Below, in pieces: positions 16,355 through 24,833 of a stretch of 64,000 nucleotides of DNA (its first letter is position 1; each line of letters opens with the position of its first letter). This DNA is from Bacteroidota bacterium (GTDB lineage: Bacteria > Bacteroidota > Bacteroidia > Flavobacteriales > Schleiferiaceae), in NCBI GenBank assembly GCA_016868755.1, contig VGFU01000006.1, forward strand, positions 1 to 64,000, in the 5' to 3' direction. The position numbers and the translations under genes were made by a program. The notes under the pieces are model-generated. The model worked only from the letters and a program-made list of their open reading frames with translations. It ran no database searches and had not been told where the DNA came from.

Positions 16355-17124
16355 TGCTTCAACTCGACTCCACCCAAAATCCCAAGGTCCGTCAACTGAT
16401 TCGGTACCGAGAAAAGTCTGCGCTGCGCCGCAAGGATTCTGTGGTCCTGGTCGAAGGGGTTCGCGAACTGGAACGCGCGGTCGCCGCGGGTTGGAACCTC
16501 CGCCAGACCTTTTGGGAGCCGGGAACCGCGCAGGTTCCGGCTTGGGCGCAGGGCCGCGGACAGCACTTTCGCTGCGCCGCTTCCGTGTACGATAAGCTGG
16601 TGTTGCGCGAAAACGGTGCCGTAGCTGTTGGCCTGTTGGACCAGCCCACCCAGCGCCTTGAAGACCTTCGGCTGCCCAGCAACCCGTGGATTTTGGTCGT
16701 CGACGGCCTCGAAAAACCAGGAAACGTCGGGGCCATACTGCGAACGGCCGACGCGGTAGGCGTAGATGCCGTCATTTTTAGCAGCCTCGACTGCGACCCC
16801 TACAGCCCGCAATCGGTTCGGAATTCTACCGGTGCCGTATTTCACCTGCCTACGGCGTCTGCGCCCCGAGAGTCCGTGCAAGAATGGTTGCGCCAGCAAG
16901 GCGTAACCCCGTTTGCCCTGCACCTTGAGGGCGCCACACCCCACCACCACATCGATTGGAAGCAGGCGTCGGCAATGGTTTTGGGACCGGAAGATCGTGG
17001 ACTTGAAGCCTCTTGGGCCCACGCGCTGCGGGTAAAAATTCCGATGCGCGGGCGGGTAGATTCCTTAAACGTGAGTGTGGCGGCGGCGGTGGTCTTGTAT
17101 GAGGGACTGCGCCAGCGATCCTGA
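16354..17124 (+). CDS. SpoU/TrmH-family RNA 2'-O-methyltransferase
   Basis: A 256-residue SPOUT methyltransferase acting on rRNA or tRNA ribose. The N-terminus (residues 1-90) is a substrate-binding domain. The knotted catalytic domain has VVDGLEKPGNVGAILRTADA, a central MVLGPEDRGL and a C-terminal IPMRGRVDSLNVSVAAAVVL. Those are motifs 1, 2 and 3. It closes the 11668-17124 run. A second SPOUT enzyme, closer to RlmB, is at 39699-40442; this one is more like the TsnR/AviRb type of SpoU protein, so the exact site methylated is open. Confidence 0.88.
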   Translation: MLQLDSTQNPKVRQLIRYREKSALRRKDSVVLVEGVRELERAVAAGWNLRQTFWEPGTAQVPAWAQGRGQHFRCAASVYDKLVLRENGAVAVGLLDQPTQRLEDLRLPSNPWILVVDGLEKPGNVGAILRTADAVGVDAVIFSSLDCDPYSPQSVRNSTGAVFHLPTASAPRESVQEWLRQQGVTPFALHLEGATPHHHIDWKQASAMVLGPEDRGLEASWAHALRVKIPMRGRVDSLNVSVAAAVVLYEGLRQRS

Positions 17125-17155
17125 GTCGGGAATTCTTGGACCACAAGGGGGTTGG

Positions 17156-17188
17156 TAAAAAAAGGAAGCCCGATCCGAAGACCGGGCC
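17156..17188 (-). terminator. Rho-independent terminator, minus strand
   Basis: Minus strand GCCCGGTC-TTCG-GATCGGGC (17187-17168): an 8-bp stem with one G-T pair and a stable UUCG loop, then TTCC and seven T. It can end transcription from uvrA (17339-20071) or from the candidate small RNA. Confidence 0.85.
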
Positions 17189-17240
17189 TCACACCAAACC
17201 AATAAACCTATTCCACTGAAGAATCAGTCTCGTAGATTCG
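17156..17240 (-). ncRNA. Candidate small RNA between spoU and uvrA
   Basis: A TATCTTTG box on the minus strand (17251-17244) stands about 80 nt upstream of the strong terminator at 17156-17188, with no ORF between. The predicted RNA of about 80 nt has a 5' hairpin GAATC-TACGAGACT-GATTC and the terminator hairpin. It could instead be the 3' UTR of uvrA, because uvrA ends 88 nt further up. The -33 region is weak, so confidence is moderate. Confidence 0.35.
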
Positions 17241-17243
17241 TTA

Positions 17244-17251
17244 CAAAGATA
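17244..17251 (-). promoter_or_regulatory. -7 box in the spoU-uvrA gap
   Basis: Minus-strand TATCTTTG in an AT-rich gap (about 17240-17345), with no coding sequence downstream before the terminator. The rest of the gap holds no gene that I can see. Confidence 0.4.
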
Positions 17252-17338
17252 ACCGCCTTAACGAAAAATAATAACCGAATCCGACGGAAGGTTAAGATTG
17301 CGTAAATTTTTCATAAAATCCATATAAAAGACTAAAAA

Positions 17339-20071
17339 TCAGCTTAATGCGATTGATGTCGGACTGCTGATTTTGCCCATTTCTCGCGGATCCCCGGCAA
17401 ACAAAAGGTGCCCACCGTCGGGTCCACCATCTGGACCCAATTCAATGAGCCAGTCTGCCGAGGCAAGCACGTCGCGGTGGTGCTCCACTACCAGCACCGT
17501 GTGGCCCAAATTTATCAGGGCATCAAAGGAGACCAGGAGTTTTTGCACGTCGTCCATGTGCAATCCGGTGGTCGGCTCGTCGAACACAAATAACACGGGA
17601 TCGGCCTGCTGTCCGCGCGTCAAAAACGAAGCAAGTTTGACGCGCTGGGCCTCTCCGCCCGAAAGCGTGCTTGACGACTGCCCCAGCTTAATGTAGCCGA
17701 GCCCCACGTCGGCTAGCGGCCGCAATTTGTCGGTAATTTTCTTCTGCTGGTGGGCGCTAAAGAACTCCATGGCCTCATCGACCGTCAGTTCGAGGATGTC
17801 GCTAATTGACTTGCCCTGAAATTCAACTTCGAGCACTTCGGCCATAAAGCGCTTGCCGTGGCACTGCTCGCAAGTCAAGTGAACGTCGGCCATGAACTGC
17901 ATCTCGACGGTGACGTACCCGTCACCTTGGCACACGCTGCAGCGTCCGCCATCGGTGTTAAACGAGAAGTGCTTGGCGGCGTAACCCCTTAGCTGCGCGG
18001 ACTTTTGCGCGGCGTACAGGTTGCGGATGTCGTCGTAGGCCTTTAAGTAGGTCACTGGATTTGACCGCGACGACTTGCCCATCGGGTTTTGGTCGACAAC
18101 CTCCACCGCGGTGAGGCGCCGCCAGTCTCCGGTCAATCCGTCGTGGGCTCCGGCGCGGCCGCCGTACTCGCCGAGCATCTTCTGCAGCGCGGGCACCAAA
18201 ATTCCGCGGACCAGTGTGGTTTTGCCCGATCCGCTCACGCCGCAGACCGCCGTCAGGCGCTCGAGCGGAATGCGCACTGTGACGTCTTTTAAGTTTTGGG
18301 CGCGGGCACCTTGGAGTTCAATCCAGAACTTAGCGTTGGCACCGAGCCCGGCGCGCTGTACCGATTTGCGTCCAGAGAGGTAGTCGCCGGTGAGGGTAGG
18401 GGCGTTGGGCAATTCAGCTCCCGGACCGCTGTACACCACGTGGCCACCAAGACGACCTGCGCCGGGCCCAATATCGATGACTGTGTCGGCGGCCCGCATG
18501 AACACGTCATCGTGTTCAACTACAATCACCGTGTTGCCGGCGTCTCGCAGGGCCTTAAGTACCCCGAGCAGTTGGTCGGCGTCGCGCGGATGCAGTCCGA
18601 CCGACGGTTCGTCCAAAATGTACATCGAGCCCACCAAGGCTGCGCTGAGGCTCGTGGCCAAGTGTATGCGTTGCGATTCACCGCCGCTCAGCGTGTTGGC
18701 GGGCCGGTTAAGCGTTAGGTAGTGCAGCCCGACGCGTTCCAACACGTCAAGCCGGTGCCGCAGTTCCTGGAGAAGTCGATCAGCTACCTGCGCGTCGTAG
18801 GCGCTGAGTACGAGGGCATCAAACCATAGCTTGGCGTCGCGCACTGTTAAATCGAGGAGCTCGGCCAGGTTTTTATCGCCCACGCGCACCGCCAAAGCCT
18901 CGCGGCGGAGCCGTGATCCGCCGCAGTCGGGGCAGGTCGTTTTGCCCCGGTACCGGGCCTGCAGCACGCGGTACTGAATTTTGTAGGTGCTTTCTTCGAC
19001 CATTTTGAAGAAGGCGTCGATACCCGAAAAGTGCGCGCAGCCCTTCCAAAGCATCGCTTGGTGCTCCGGGCTGAGTTGCTGAACGGCCCGGTGAATCGGA
19101 AAGCCCGCGCGCTCGGCGCCGCGCAGCAACTGCTCCTTCCATTCGCCCAGTTTTTCGCCCCGCCACGGCGCAACGGCGTCTTCAAAGACGCTCAATCCAG
19201 GGTTCGGAATGACCAACTCGGGGTCGATGCCCAGCACCGACCCAAAGCCCTCGCAGGTGGGGCAGGCGCCTTGGGGTGTGTTGAACGAGAACAGCCCTGG
19301 GGTTGGTTCTTCGAACCGCTCGCCCTCGGCCTCGAAGCGGTTTGAAAATCCAAGGCATTGGCCGTCGATGCGCAGGTGGCAGGTGCCGTTGCCCTCAAAA
19401 AAGGCCGTCTGTACGGAATCGGCGGCGCGGGCTTCCCACTCTTCATCGCGAGCCCCGGTCGGAATGCGGTCGACTACGAGCTCTACCCCGTCGGCGTCGG
19501 GCTGTTCGTCCAGCCGCACGATGCCTTGACGCGGATTCCACACGCGGGCGTAGCCCTGGCTGCTCAGCAGGTCCCAGTACGCCTTGGGCGTTCGGCCTGA
19601 AAGGTCCAGCGGGGCGGTGACCAGTGCGTGTTCGCCTTCGGGAAGGGAATCAAGAGCCTCGAGCACGTCAGCAATGCGGTGGCGCTTCACTTCAGCTCCG
19701 CTCGGAGCATAGGTTTTGCCAATGCGCGCAAACAGCAACTTGAGGTAGTCGTGGAGTTCGGTTGCCGTAGCCACCGTCGAACGCGGGTTGCGCGTGCTTA
19801 CTTTTTGCTCAATTGCGATGGCCGGCGCTAGGCCTTTGATGTCGTCGACCTCGGGCTTTTCGAGCTTGCCCAAGAACTGGCGGGCGTAGGCCGAAAGGGA
19901 CTCGACGTAGCGCCGCTGGCCTTCGGCATAAAGGGTGTCAAATGCGAGCGACGATTTGCCCGATCCGCTTACCCCGGTCACGACCACCAAATGCCCGTGC
20001 GGAAAAGACACGTGAATGTTCTTCAGGTTGTGCACCCGGGCACCTTCAACGCGTACTACTAAGTCTTCCAT
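17339..20071 (-). CDS. uvrA: UvrA excinuclease ABC subunit A, paralog 2 (complete)
   Basis: Complete 910-residue UvrA. Seen in order: [78 protein letters not shown], second Walker A GVSGSGKTTLVRG, the zinc finger RCSVCQGDGY with LTCEQCHGK, and [15 protein letters not shown]. The ATG at 20071 is preferred over an upstream TTG at 20077; a TAAATTTG box lies 10 nt upstream. It is transcribed alone, divergently from the ECF sigma gene, and ends at the terminator at 17156-17188. The paralog at 1-1773 is distinct in sequence. Which of the two does general excision repair is not visible. Confidence 0.97.
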   Translation of the reverse strand: MEDLVVRVEGARVHNLKNIHVSFPHGHLVVVTGVSGSGKSSLAFDTLYAEGQRRYVESLSAYARQFLGKLEKPEVDDIKGLAPAIAIEQKVSTRNPRSTVATATELHDYLKLLFARIGKTYAPSGAEVKRHRIADVLEALDSLPEGEHALVTAPLDLSGRTPKAYWDLLSSQGYARVWNPRQGIVRLDEQPDADGVELVVDRIPTGARDEEWEARAADSVQTAFFEGNGTCHLRIDGQCLGFSNRFEAEGERFEEPTPGLFSFNTPQGACPTCEGFGSVLGIDPELVIPNPGLSVFEDAVAPWRGEKLGEWKEQLLRGAERAGFPIHRAVQQLSPEHQAMLWKGCAHFSGIDAFFKMVEESTYKIQYRVLQARYRGKTTCPDCGGSRLRREALAVRVGDKNLAELLDLTVRDAKLWFDALVLSAYDAQVADRLLQELRHRLDVLERVGLHYLTLNRPANTLSGGESQRIHLATSLSAALVGSMYILDEPSVGLHPRDADQLLGVLKALRDAGNTVIVVEHDDVFMRAADTVIDIGPGAGRLGGHVVYSGPGAELPNAPTLTGDYLSGRKSVQRAGLGANAKFWIELQGARAQNLKDVTVRIPLERLTAVCGVSGSGKTTLVRGILVPALQKMLGEYGGRAGAHDGLTGDWRRLTAVEVVDQNPMGKSSRSNPVTYLKAYDDIRNLYAAQKSAQLRGYAAKHFSFNTDGGRCSVCQGDGYVTVEMQFMADVHLTCEQCHGKRFMAEVLEVEFQGKSISDILELTVDEAMEFFSAHQQKKITDKLRPLADVGLGYIKLGQSSSTLSGGEAQRVKLASFLTRGQQADPVLFVFDEPTTGLHMDDVQKLLVSFDALINLGHTVLVVEHHRDVLASADWLIELGPDGGPDGGHLLFAGDPREMGKISSPTSIALS

Positions 20072-20081
20072 GAGCAAGTTG

Positions 20082-20089
20082 CAAATTTA
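20082..20089 (-). promoter_or_regulatory. -7 promoter box of uvrA (paralog 2)
   Basis: Minus-strand TAAATTTG, a full consensus match, ending 10 nt before the ATG at 20071. Confidence 0.5.
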
Positions 20090-20093
20090 CCGC

Positions 20094-20122
20094 TTTGCAT
20101 TGCGAGAAAAAACTTATTTTTG
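20094..20122 (+). promoter_or_regulatory. Promoter of the ECF sigma gene (TTTG-N17-TATTTTTG)
   Basis: TTTG at 20094-20097, a 17-nt spacer and TATTTTTG at 20115-20122: both parts of the Bacteroidota consensus. It leaves a leader of about 90 nt before the ATG at 20219, unlike most promoters here. Single TAACTAG (20160) and CAACTAG (20210) words occur in that leader but not in tandem. Confidence 0.6.
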
Positions 20123-20218
20123 GATCGAATTCTGCCGCTCTGGCAGGGTTTGCAACCGTTAACTAGTCCGCCGCCTATCGAAGCACAGCTACGCCAATTG
20201 TCTTAATGCCAACTAGCT

Positions 20219-20794
20219 ATGCTGTACTCCCAAGTTCAGGATGCCGAGCTCATCGAGCGCTATGCATCCGGCGACGAACGCGCCTTTGAGGCGTTAATGC
20301 GCCGCCACGGTGACGCCGTCTTTGCGGCCATCCTCGGTAAAGTCAAAGACCAAGACGTCGCCGACGACCTCTTTCAGGAGGTTTGGATCAAGTTTATTCA
20401 TTCGGTTAAGTCTGGAGACTACGCGGAGTCAGGCAAGTTCGCGGCTTGGATTCACCGCGTGGCCCGCAACGCCACCATGGATTACTTTCGGCGGCAGCAG
20501 CGCAGTCCGCTTGCTCGCTTCGACCACCTGGAGTCGGTAGGAGATGGGGTGGCCGACGAGGCACTCAACGTTGAAGAACGGGCGGTGGCGCAGCAGTGGA
20601 TGCTCGACGCCCACGAAGCGGTGCAGCGCCTCCCCGCAGACCAAAAGCTCGTTCTTGAGCTGCGGCTGCATTCTGGTCTCAGCTTCAAAGAAATCGCCGA
20701 AGAGACGGGGGTTGGAATCAATACCGCCCTCGGCCGAATGCGCTACGCCGTGGCCAATTTGCGGCGAATGCTCCGCGTCGAAATACCAAACTAA
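20219..20794 (+). CDS. ECF-family RNA polymerase sigma factor
   Basis: A 191-residue sigma-70 family protein of the ECF type. Region 2 covers residues 10-85, with DQDVADDLFQEVWIKFI (core binding) and FAAWIHRVARNATMDYFRRQ. Region 4 covers about 130-185, with LPADQKLVLELRLHSGLSF and a helix-turn-helix KEIAEETGVGINTALGRMRYA. No anti-sigma factor with a membrane segment follows; only a 53-codon ORF (20824-20985) does, so the mode of control is unclear. The regulon cannot be told from the sequence. Confidence 0.93.
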   Translation: MLYSQVQDAELIERYASGDERAFEALMRRHGDAVFAAILGKVKDQDVADDLFQEVWIKFIHSVKSGDYAESGKFAAWIHRVARNATMDYFRRQQRSPLARFDHLESVGDGVADEALNVEERAVAQQWMLDAHEAVQRLPADQKLVLELRLHSGLSFKEIAEETGVGINTALGRMRYAVANLRRMLRVEIPN

Positions 20795-20823
20795 CGGGTT
20801 GGGCGTTAGGTAGCAAAACCCCT

Positions 20824-20985
20824 ATGCTGCCTATGGCCGAACCTACTCAACCTGCTGAATTTTCACATTCCGGACTCGTGCGCGAGTCGACCTACCAAAA
20901 ACTTGCAGCGTACTCTAGGGTGGTAATTGGGCTTGACGGCTACGAGGAATGGCCCACGGAAGCGCGGGTGATCGTCCTGAATTAG
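20824..20985 (+). CDS. Small hydrophilic ORF downstream of the sigma factor (53 residues)
   Basis: ATG at 20824 (second in-frame ATG at 20833) to TAG at 20983-20985. It encodes a hydrophilic peptide with segments GLVRESTYQKLAAYSRVV and GLDGYEEWPTEARVIVLN. It lies 29 nt after the sigma stop on the same strand and fills most of the gap before the convergent recQ gene. There is no membrane segment or motif I recognise. It may be a partner of the sigma factor or a chance ORF. Confidence 0.4.
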   Translation: MLPMAEPTQPAEFSHSGLVRESTYQKLAAYSRVVIGLDGYEEWPTEARVIVLN

Positions 20986-21001
20986 CTGCGCGAACGTCGC
21001 G

Positions 21002-23194
21002 CTACACCACGCTGCACAAAAACCGCAGCCGGGCAAGGCGGAGCTCCAGCGCTCCGTACTCCTGGTCAAAGTGCTTCACGGCGTGGTCGAGCGAACCGTC
21101 TTCGCTTTCGTCGGCAAAGTAGTCGGTGATTTCGTCGAGCGAGTCTTCGTCGAGGTACTCCTCGATCAGGTAATCAAGGCCGAGGCGCGTTCCGCTGCGC
21201 ACAATATTCTCCATCTCGGAGAGCAGGTCGTCGACCGAAATTTGCTTGCTGCGGGCAATTTCCTCGAGTCCGAGTTTGCGGTCCACCGACTGAATAACAT
21301 ACAGTTTGAGGTTTCCTTTTTGGCCGGCGCTGCGAATCGCAAAATCGCCGGGCCGCTCAATGCCGTGCGCGTCGACGTGATCTCGAACGGCGGCTACGAG
21401 CTCGGCGCCGAATCGTTTAGCCTTGGCTTCGCCCACCCCGGGAATCGTTTTTAGCTCCTCGACGCTCAGCGGATACGACGTTGCCATCTCGTTGAGTGAG
21501 GCCTCCGAAAAAAGGGCATAGGGCGGAATGCTGCGCGTCCGTGCCATTTTGCGGTTAAGTTCCTTGAGTACGGCGTACAGTTCGGGGTCGAGGGCGGCGG
21601 CGCGGCGCGGCGTTCCGGTTCCGCCCAACACAACTTCGTCTTCGTCAAAGGCGCGGTAGGGAACCGCGGCAAACGAACCGGACTCCGTTTGAAGGGCGCG
21701 CCCCGCAGCGGTTACCGACAAAATTCCATAGCGTTCAAGGTCTTTTTCGAGTAACCCCGCGAGCATCATCTGGCGAATCAAGTCGTCCCAGTAGCCGGCG
21801 GCCTGGCCGCTTCCCTTGCCCCAGGTCGCCAAACCGCGTGCGCCCAATGTTTTGAGAATCGCTGTTTCGTTGGCAATCAGCGTATTCACAACCTGGAGCG
21901 CGCGAAACTGACCGCGGCCCAGCTCAACCGTTTTGAGGATCAAGCGGGCGTGTTCCGTAGCGTCGTGCCCCATGTGCGGACTCTGGCAGTTGTCGCAGCT
22001 CCCGCAATTGGGCTCTTCGTAGGACTCGCCGAAGTAGTGGAGCAAGAACTTACGGCGGCAGCTCGACGTAAGGGCATAGGCGCGCGCGTCCAGAAGCAGC
22101 TGGCGTCCGATTTCTTGCTCGGCCACGGGCTTGCGCGACAAAAACTTGTCCATTTTTTCCAAGTCCTTCTCGGCATAATAGGTCACGCAACGCCCTTCGC
22201 CGCCGTCGCGCCCTGCCCGGCCGGTCTCTTGGTAGTAGCCCTCGAGGCTGCGCGGCATGTCGTGGTGCACCACGAGGCGCACGTCGGGCTTGTCTATTCC
22301 CATTCCGAAGGCGACCGTAGCTACAATGACGTCGACCTCTTCGTTCAAAAACGCGTCTTGGTGGCGGCTTCGCGACCCGGCGTCGAGCCCAGCGTGGTAG
22401 GGGAGGGCGGAGATTCCGTTGAGCTGTAGCACTTGGGCAAGCTCCTCGACTTTTTGACGGCTCAGGCAGTACACGATGGCGGAACGGCCCGCGTAGTCCC
22501 GCAGCAGTCGCACGACGTCACGCTCTACATTGACGGTTTTCACCTCGACCTCATAAGCTAGGTTGGGGCGGTTGAAGCTGGTGGTAATCACGGTGGCTTC
22601 GGGAATCTCGAGCGTCTTGAGGATGTCCGACATCACCTTGGGCGTCGCCGTTGCCGTCAGCGCCAAAATGGGGCGTCGGCCGATGGCATTCATCGCTTGG
22701 CGAAGCATGCGGTATTCCGGCCTAAAGTCGTGGCCCCATTCTGAAATGCAGTGGGCCTCGTCGATGGCATAAAACGAAACGTTTAGATCGCGCAAAAAGT
22801 CAATGTTCTCTTGCTTGTTCAGCGACTCGGGTGCCATGTACAGCAGCTTGGTGCGGCCCGCCGACAGGTCCTGGCGCACCACCACCATCTCGCGTTTGGT
22901 GAGCGACGAATTCCAAACGTGGGCCACGCCGTCTGAGTCAGCAAAACTCCGCAGGGCATCTACCTGATTTTTCATAAGCGCAATCAACGGCGAGACCACA
23001 ACCGCCACCCCCGGAAGGTCGAGCGCCGGCAGCTGGTAGCACAGTGATTTGCCGCCGCCCGTCGGCATCATGACAAACGTGTCGTGGCCACCCATTACCG
23101 AGGCAACTACCTCGCTTTGGCGGCCCCTAAAGTCGTCAAAACCAAAAAAGGACTTCAATAAGGCACGGCTCTTTGCCGCATCAAACGTGGCCAT
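21002..23194 (-). CDS. recQ: ATP-dependent DNA helicase RecQ
   Basis: A 3'-5' DNA helicase in recombination and repair, 730 residues from ATG 23194; the longer reading from 23278 would run through the tatC promoter. Seen: FRGRQSEVVASVMGG, Walker A MPTGGGKSLCYQLPA, the DEAH box AIDEAHCISEWGHDFRPEY, motif VI QETGRAGRDGG, the zinc-binding CRRKFLLHYF with CGSCDNC, and a C-terminal HRDC domain with YPLSVEELKTIPGVGEAKA. The last about 100 residues (Asp/Glu-rich, DEDSLDEITDYF) follow the HRDC domain, as in other Bacteroidota RecQ proteins. It is a single transcription unit, convergent with the sigma factor gene. Confidence 0.96.
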   Translation of the reverse strand: MATFDAAKSRALLKSFFGFDDFRGRQSEVVASVMGGHDTFVMMPTGGGKSLCYQLPALDLPGVAVVVSPLIALMKNQVDALRSFADSDGVAHVWNSSLTKREMVVVRQDLSAGRTKLLYMAPESLNKQENIDFLRDLNVSFYAIDEAHCISEWGHDFRPEYRMLRQAMNAIGRRPILALTATATPKVMSDILKTLEIPEATVITTSFNRPNLAYEVEVKTVNVERDVVRLLRDYAGRSAIVYCLSRQKVEELAQVLQLNGISALPYHAGLDAGSRSRHQDAFLNEEVDVIVATVAFGMGIDKPDVRLVVHHDMPRSLEGYYQETGRAGRDGGEGRCVTYYAEKDLEKMDKFLSRKPVAEQEIGRQLLLDARAYALTSSCRRKFLLHYFGESYEEPNCGSCDNCQSPHMGHDATEHARLILKTVELGRGQFRALQVVNTLIANETAILKTLGARGLATWGKGSGQAAGYWDDLIRQMMLAGLLEKDLERYGILSVTAAGRALQTESGSFAAVPYRAFDEDEVVLGGTGTPRRAAALDPELYAVLKELNRKMARTRSIPPYALFSEASLNEMATSYPLSVEELKTIPGVGEAKAKRFGAELVAAVRDHVDAHGIERPGDFAIRSAGQKGNLKLYVIQSVDRKLGLEEIARSKQISVDDLLSEMENIVRSGTRLGLDYLIEEYLDEDSLDEITDYFADESEDGSLDHAVKHFDQEYGALELRLARLRFLCSVV

Positions 23195-23250
23195 AGGCGG
23201 TGAAAAAAGCGGCGCAAATTTGCACCAAAACTTGAAGGTACGACCAATCC

Positions 23251-23258
23251 TACCTTTG
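23251..23258 (+). promoter_or_regulatory. -7 promoter box of tatC-lptB
   Basis: TACCTTTG ending 4 nt before the tatC ATG at 23263; a TTG lies 16 nt upstream of it (23232-23234). Confidence 0.6.
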
Positions 23259-23262
23259 CGGC

Positions 23263-24078
23263 ATGTCTGAAGGCTCAAGCATGCCGTTTTTGGCGCACCT
23301 TGCGGCGCTGCGCACCCACCTCATGCGGGCCTCGGGCTACATTTTGACGGGCGCGGTGGTGGCCTTCGTCTTCATGGACTGGATTTTTGCCCAGGTCTTG
23401 CTCGCCCCCAAAGAACCGCAGTTTATTACCTACCAGCTCTTTTGCCAGGCTGGCACCTACCTGGAACTGCCTTCGCTCTGCATCGGTGGCTTTGAACTCG
23501 AACTGCTCAATACCCAGATGGCCGGGCAATTCAGCCTTCACATGTGGCTTTCGCTGGTTGTCGGGCTAATCGGCGCGTTCCCGTTGGTGCTTTTTGAACT
23601 GTGGCGCTTTATCAGTCCGGGCCTCACGGCGCGCGAGCGCAGCCTCTCCGTGCTGTTCATTGGCTCGGCTTCCCTGCTCTTTTTTCTCGGAGCCCTATTC
23701 GGCTACTACGTAATTGTGCCCCTGAGCTTGCAGTTTCTGGCCACCTACACGGTGAGCGGTGAAATCCAGAACCTGTTTGAAATGGCGTCCTACCTGTCGA
23801 CGGTCACCAGTGTGGTGGTCGCGAGCGGACTCCTGTTCGAGCTTCCGGTTGCGGTCTACCTGCTGTCGCGCCTTGGAATCACTTCGCCCGAGGGCATGCG
23901 CACCTACCGCCGCCACGCGTGGATCGGAATTCTGGCCGTGTCTGCCGTCATCACGCCGCCCGACGTGTTCAGCCAAATTGTGGTGTCGCTCCCGGTGGCC
24001 CTGCTGTATGAACTTAGCATTGGACTCAGCCGTTTGGCACACGTTCAACGAAAAAACCGCGTTGATTCCAACGAATGA
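23263..24078 (+). CDS. tatC: Twin-arginine translocase subunit TatC
   Basis: Integral membrane receptor of the Tat pathway that exports folded proteins. It has 271 residues and six hydrophobic segments. Characteristic parts: [17 protein letters not shown] near the N-terminus (the E/H-LRxR-type cytoplasmic motif in modified form), [15 protein letters not shown], the [15 protein letters not shown] segment and [17 protein letters not shown]. No tatA gene is adjacent, so TatA must be encoded elsewhere. The stop overlaps the lptB start by ATGA, linking it to the ABC ATPase. Confidence 0.94.
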   Translation: MSEGSSMPFLAHLAALRTHLMRASGYILTGAVVAFVFMDWIFAQVLLAPKEPQFITYQLFCQAGTYLELPSLCIGGFELELLNTQMAGQFSLHMWLSLVVGLIGAFPLVLFELWRFISPGLTARERSLSVLFIGSASLLFFLGALFGYYVIVPLSLQFLATYTVSGEIQNLFEMASYLSTVTSVVVASGLLFELPVAVYLLSRLGITSPEGMRTYRRHAWIGILAVSAVITPPDVFSQIVVSLPVALLYELSIGLSRLAHVQRKNRVDSNE

Positions 24079-24833
24079 AAACCCTTCACGCCGAACACCT
24101 CGTGAAAACCTACCGCGGCCGCAAGGTGGTCGACGGGGCTAGCTTCACCGTAAACCAAGGTGAAATTGTGGGTCTGCTCGGTCCCAACGGCGCCGGCAAA
24201 ACCACGTCGTTCTACAGCGTCGTCGGCTTGGTCCGCCCTGACGAAGGACGCGTACTCCTCGACGGCCACGACGTGACCGACTTGCCCATGTACCGCCGTG
24301 CGCAACTCGGCATTGGCTACCTCGCGCAGGAGGCCTCTGTGTTCCGCAAACTGAGCGTCGAAGACAACCTTGCGGCGGTTTTGGAATGGCGCGGACTCGC
24401 TCGGGCCGAGGTCACCCGCCGTACCAACGAGCTCCTCGAAGAGTTCAGCCTCGGTAACGTACGCAAAAACCGTGGCGACCTACTTTCGGGCGGCGAACGC
24501 CGGCGCACCGAAATCGCACGCTGCCTGGCCTCCGACCCCAAGTTCATCTTGCTCGACGAGCCGTTTGCGGGCGTAGACCCCATCGCGGTCGAAGACATTC
24601 AGGCCATCGTGGCGCGCTTGGCCGACGAGCGCGGCATCGGCGTGCTCATCACCGACCATAACGTGCACGAAACGCTGGCCATCACCGACCGCACCTACCT
24701 AATGTTTGAGGGTAAAATCATCAAGAGCGGAACCGCCGAAGAGCTGGCGGACGACGAGGTTGTGCGCCGCGTGTACCTCGGACAAAACTTTAGCCTTCGG
24801 CGCGGTGGGCGGCGCGGCGCAGCCGGTCGTTAA
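24075..24833 (+). CDS. lptB: LPS export ABC transporter ATP-binding protein
   Basis: Cytoplasmic ATPase of the Lpt machine that extracts lipopolysaccharide from the inner membrane (with LptFG). The 252 residues show Walker [11 protein letters not shown]-loop [17 protein letters not shown], signature [16 protein letters not shown], Walker [17 protein letters not shown] and H-loop [16 protein letters not shown], with strong LptB character around [10 protein letters not shown]. The C-terminus is Arg/Gly-rich ([13 protein letters not shown]), and its last 44 nt overlap the antisense end of tsaC, so this tail is probably not part of the conserved core. Confidence 0.95.
   Translation: MKTLHAEHLVKTYRGRKVVDGASFTVNQGEIVGLLGPNGAGKTTSFYSVVGLVRPDEGRVLLDGHDVTDLPMYRRAQLGIGYLAQEASVFRKLSVEDNLAAVLEWRGLARAEVTRRTNELLEEFSLGNVRKNRGDLLSGGERRRTEIARCLASDPKFILLDEPFAGVDPIAVEDIQAIVARLADERGIGVLITDHNVHETLAITDRTYLMFEGKIIKSGTAEELADDEVVRRVYLGQNFSLRRGGRRGAAGR

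Noticed and set aside
17240-17345. Replication terminus (dif) or attachment site in the AT-rich gap
   Set aside because: No XerCD-type dyad of the expected length was seen, and no integrase or direct repeat flanks it.
20863-21069. Minus-strand 68-codon frame downstream of recQ
   Set aside because: It overlaps the recQ end and the plus-strand small ORF, lacks a promoter and looks like random coding.
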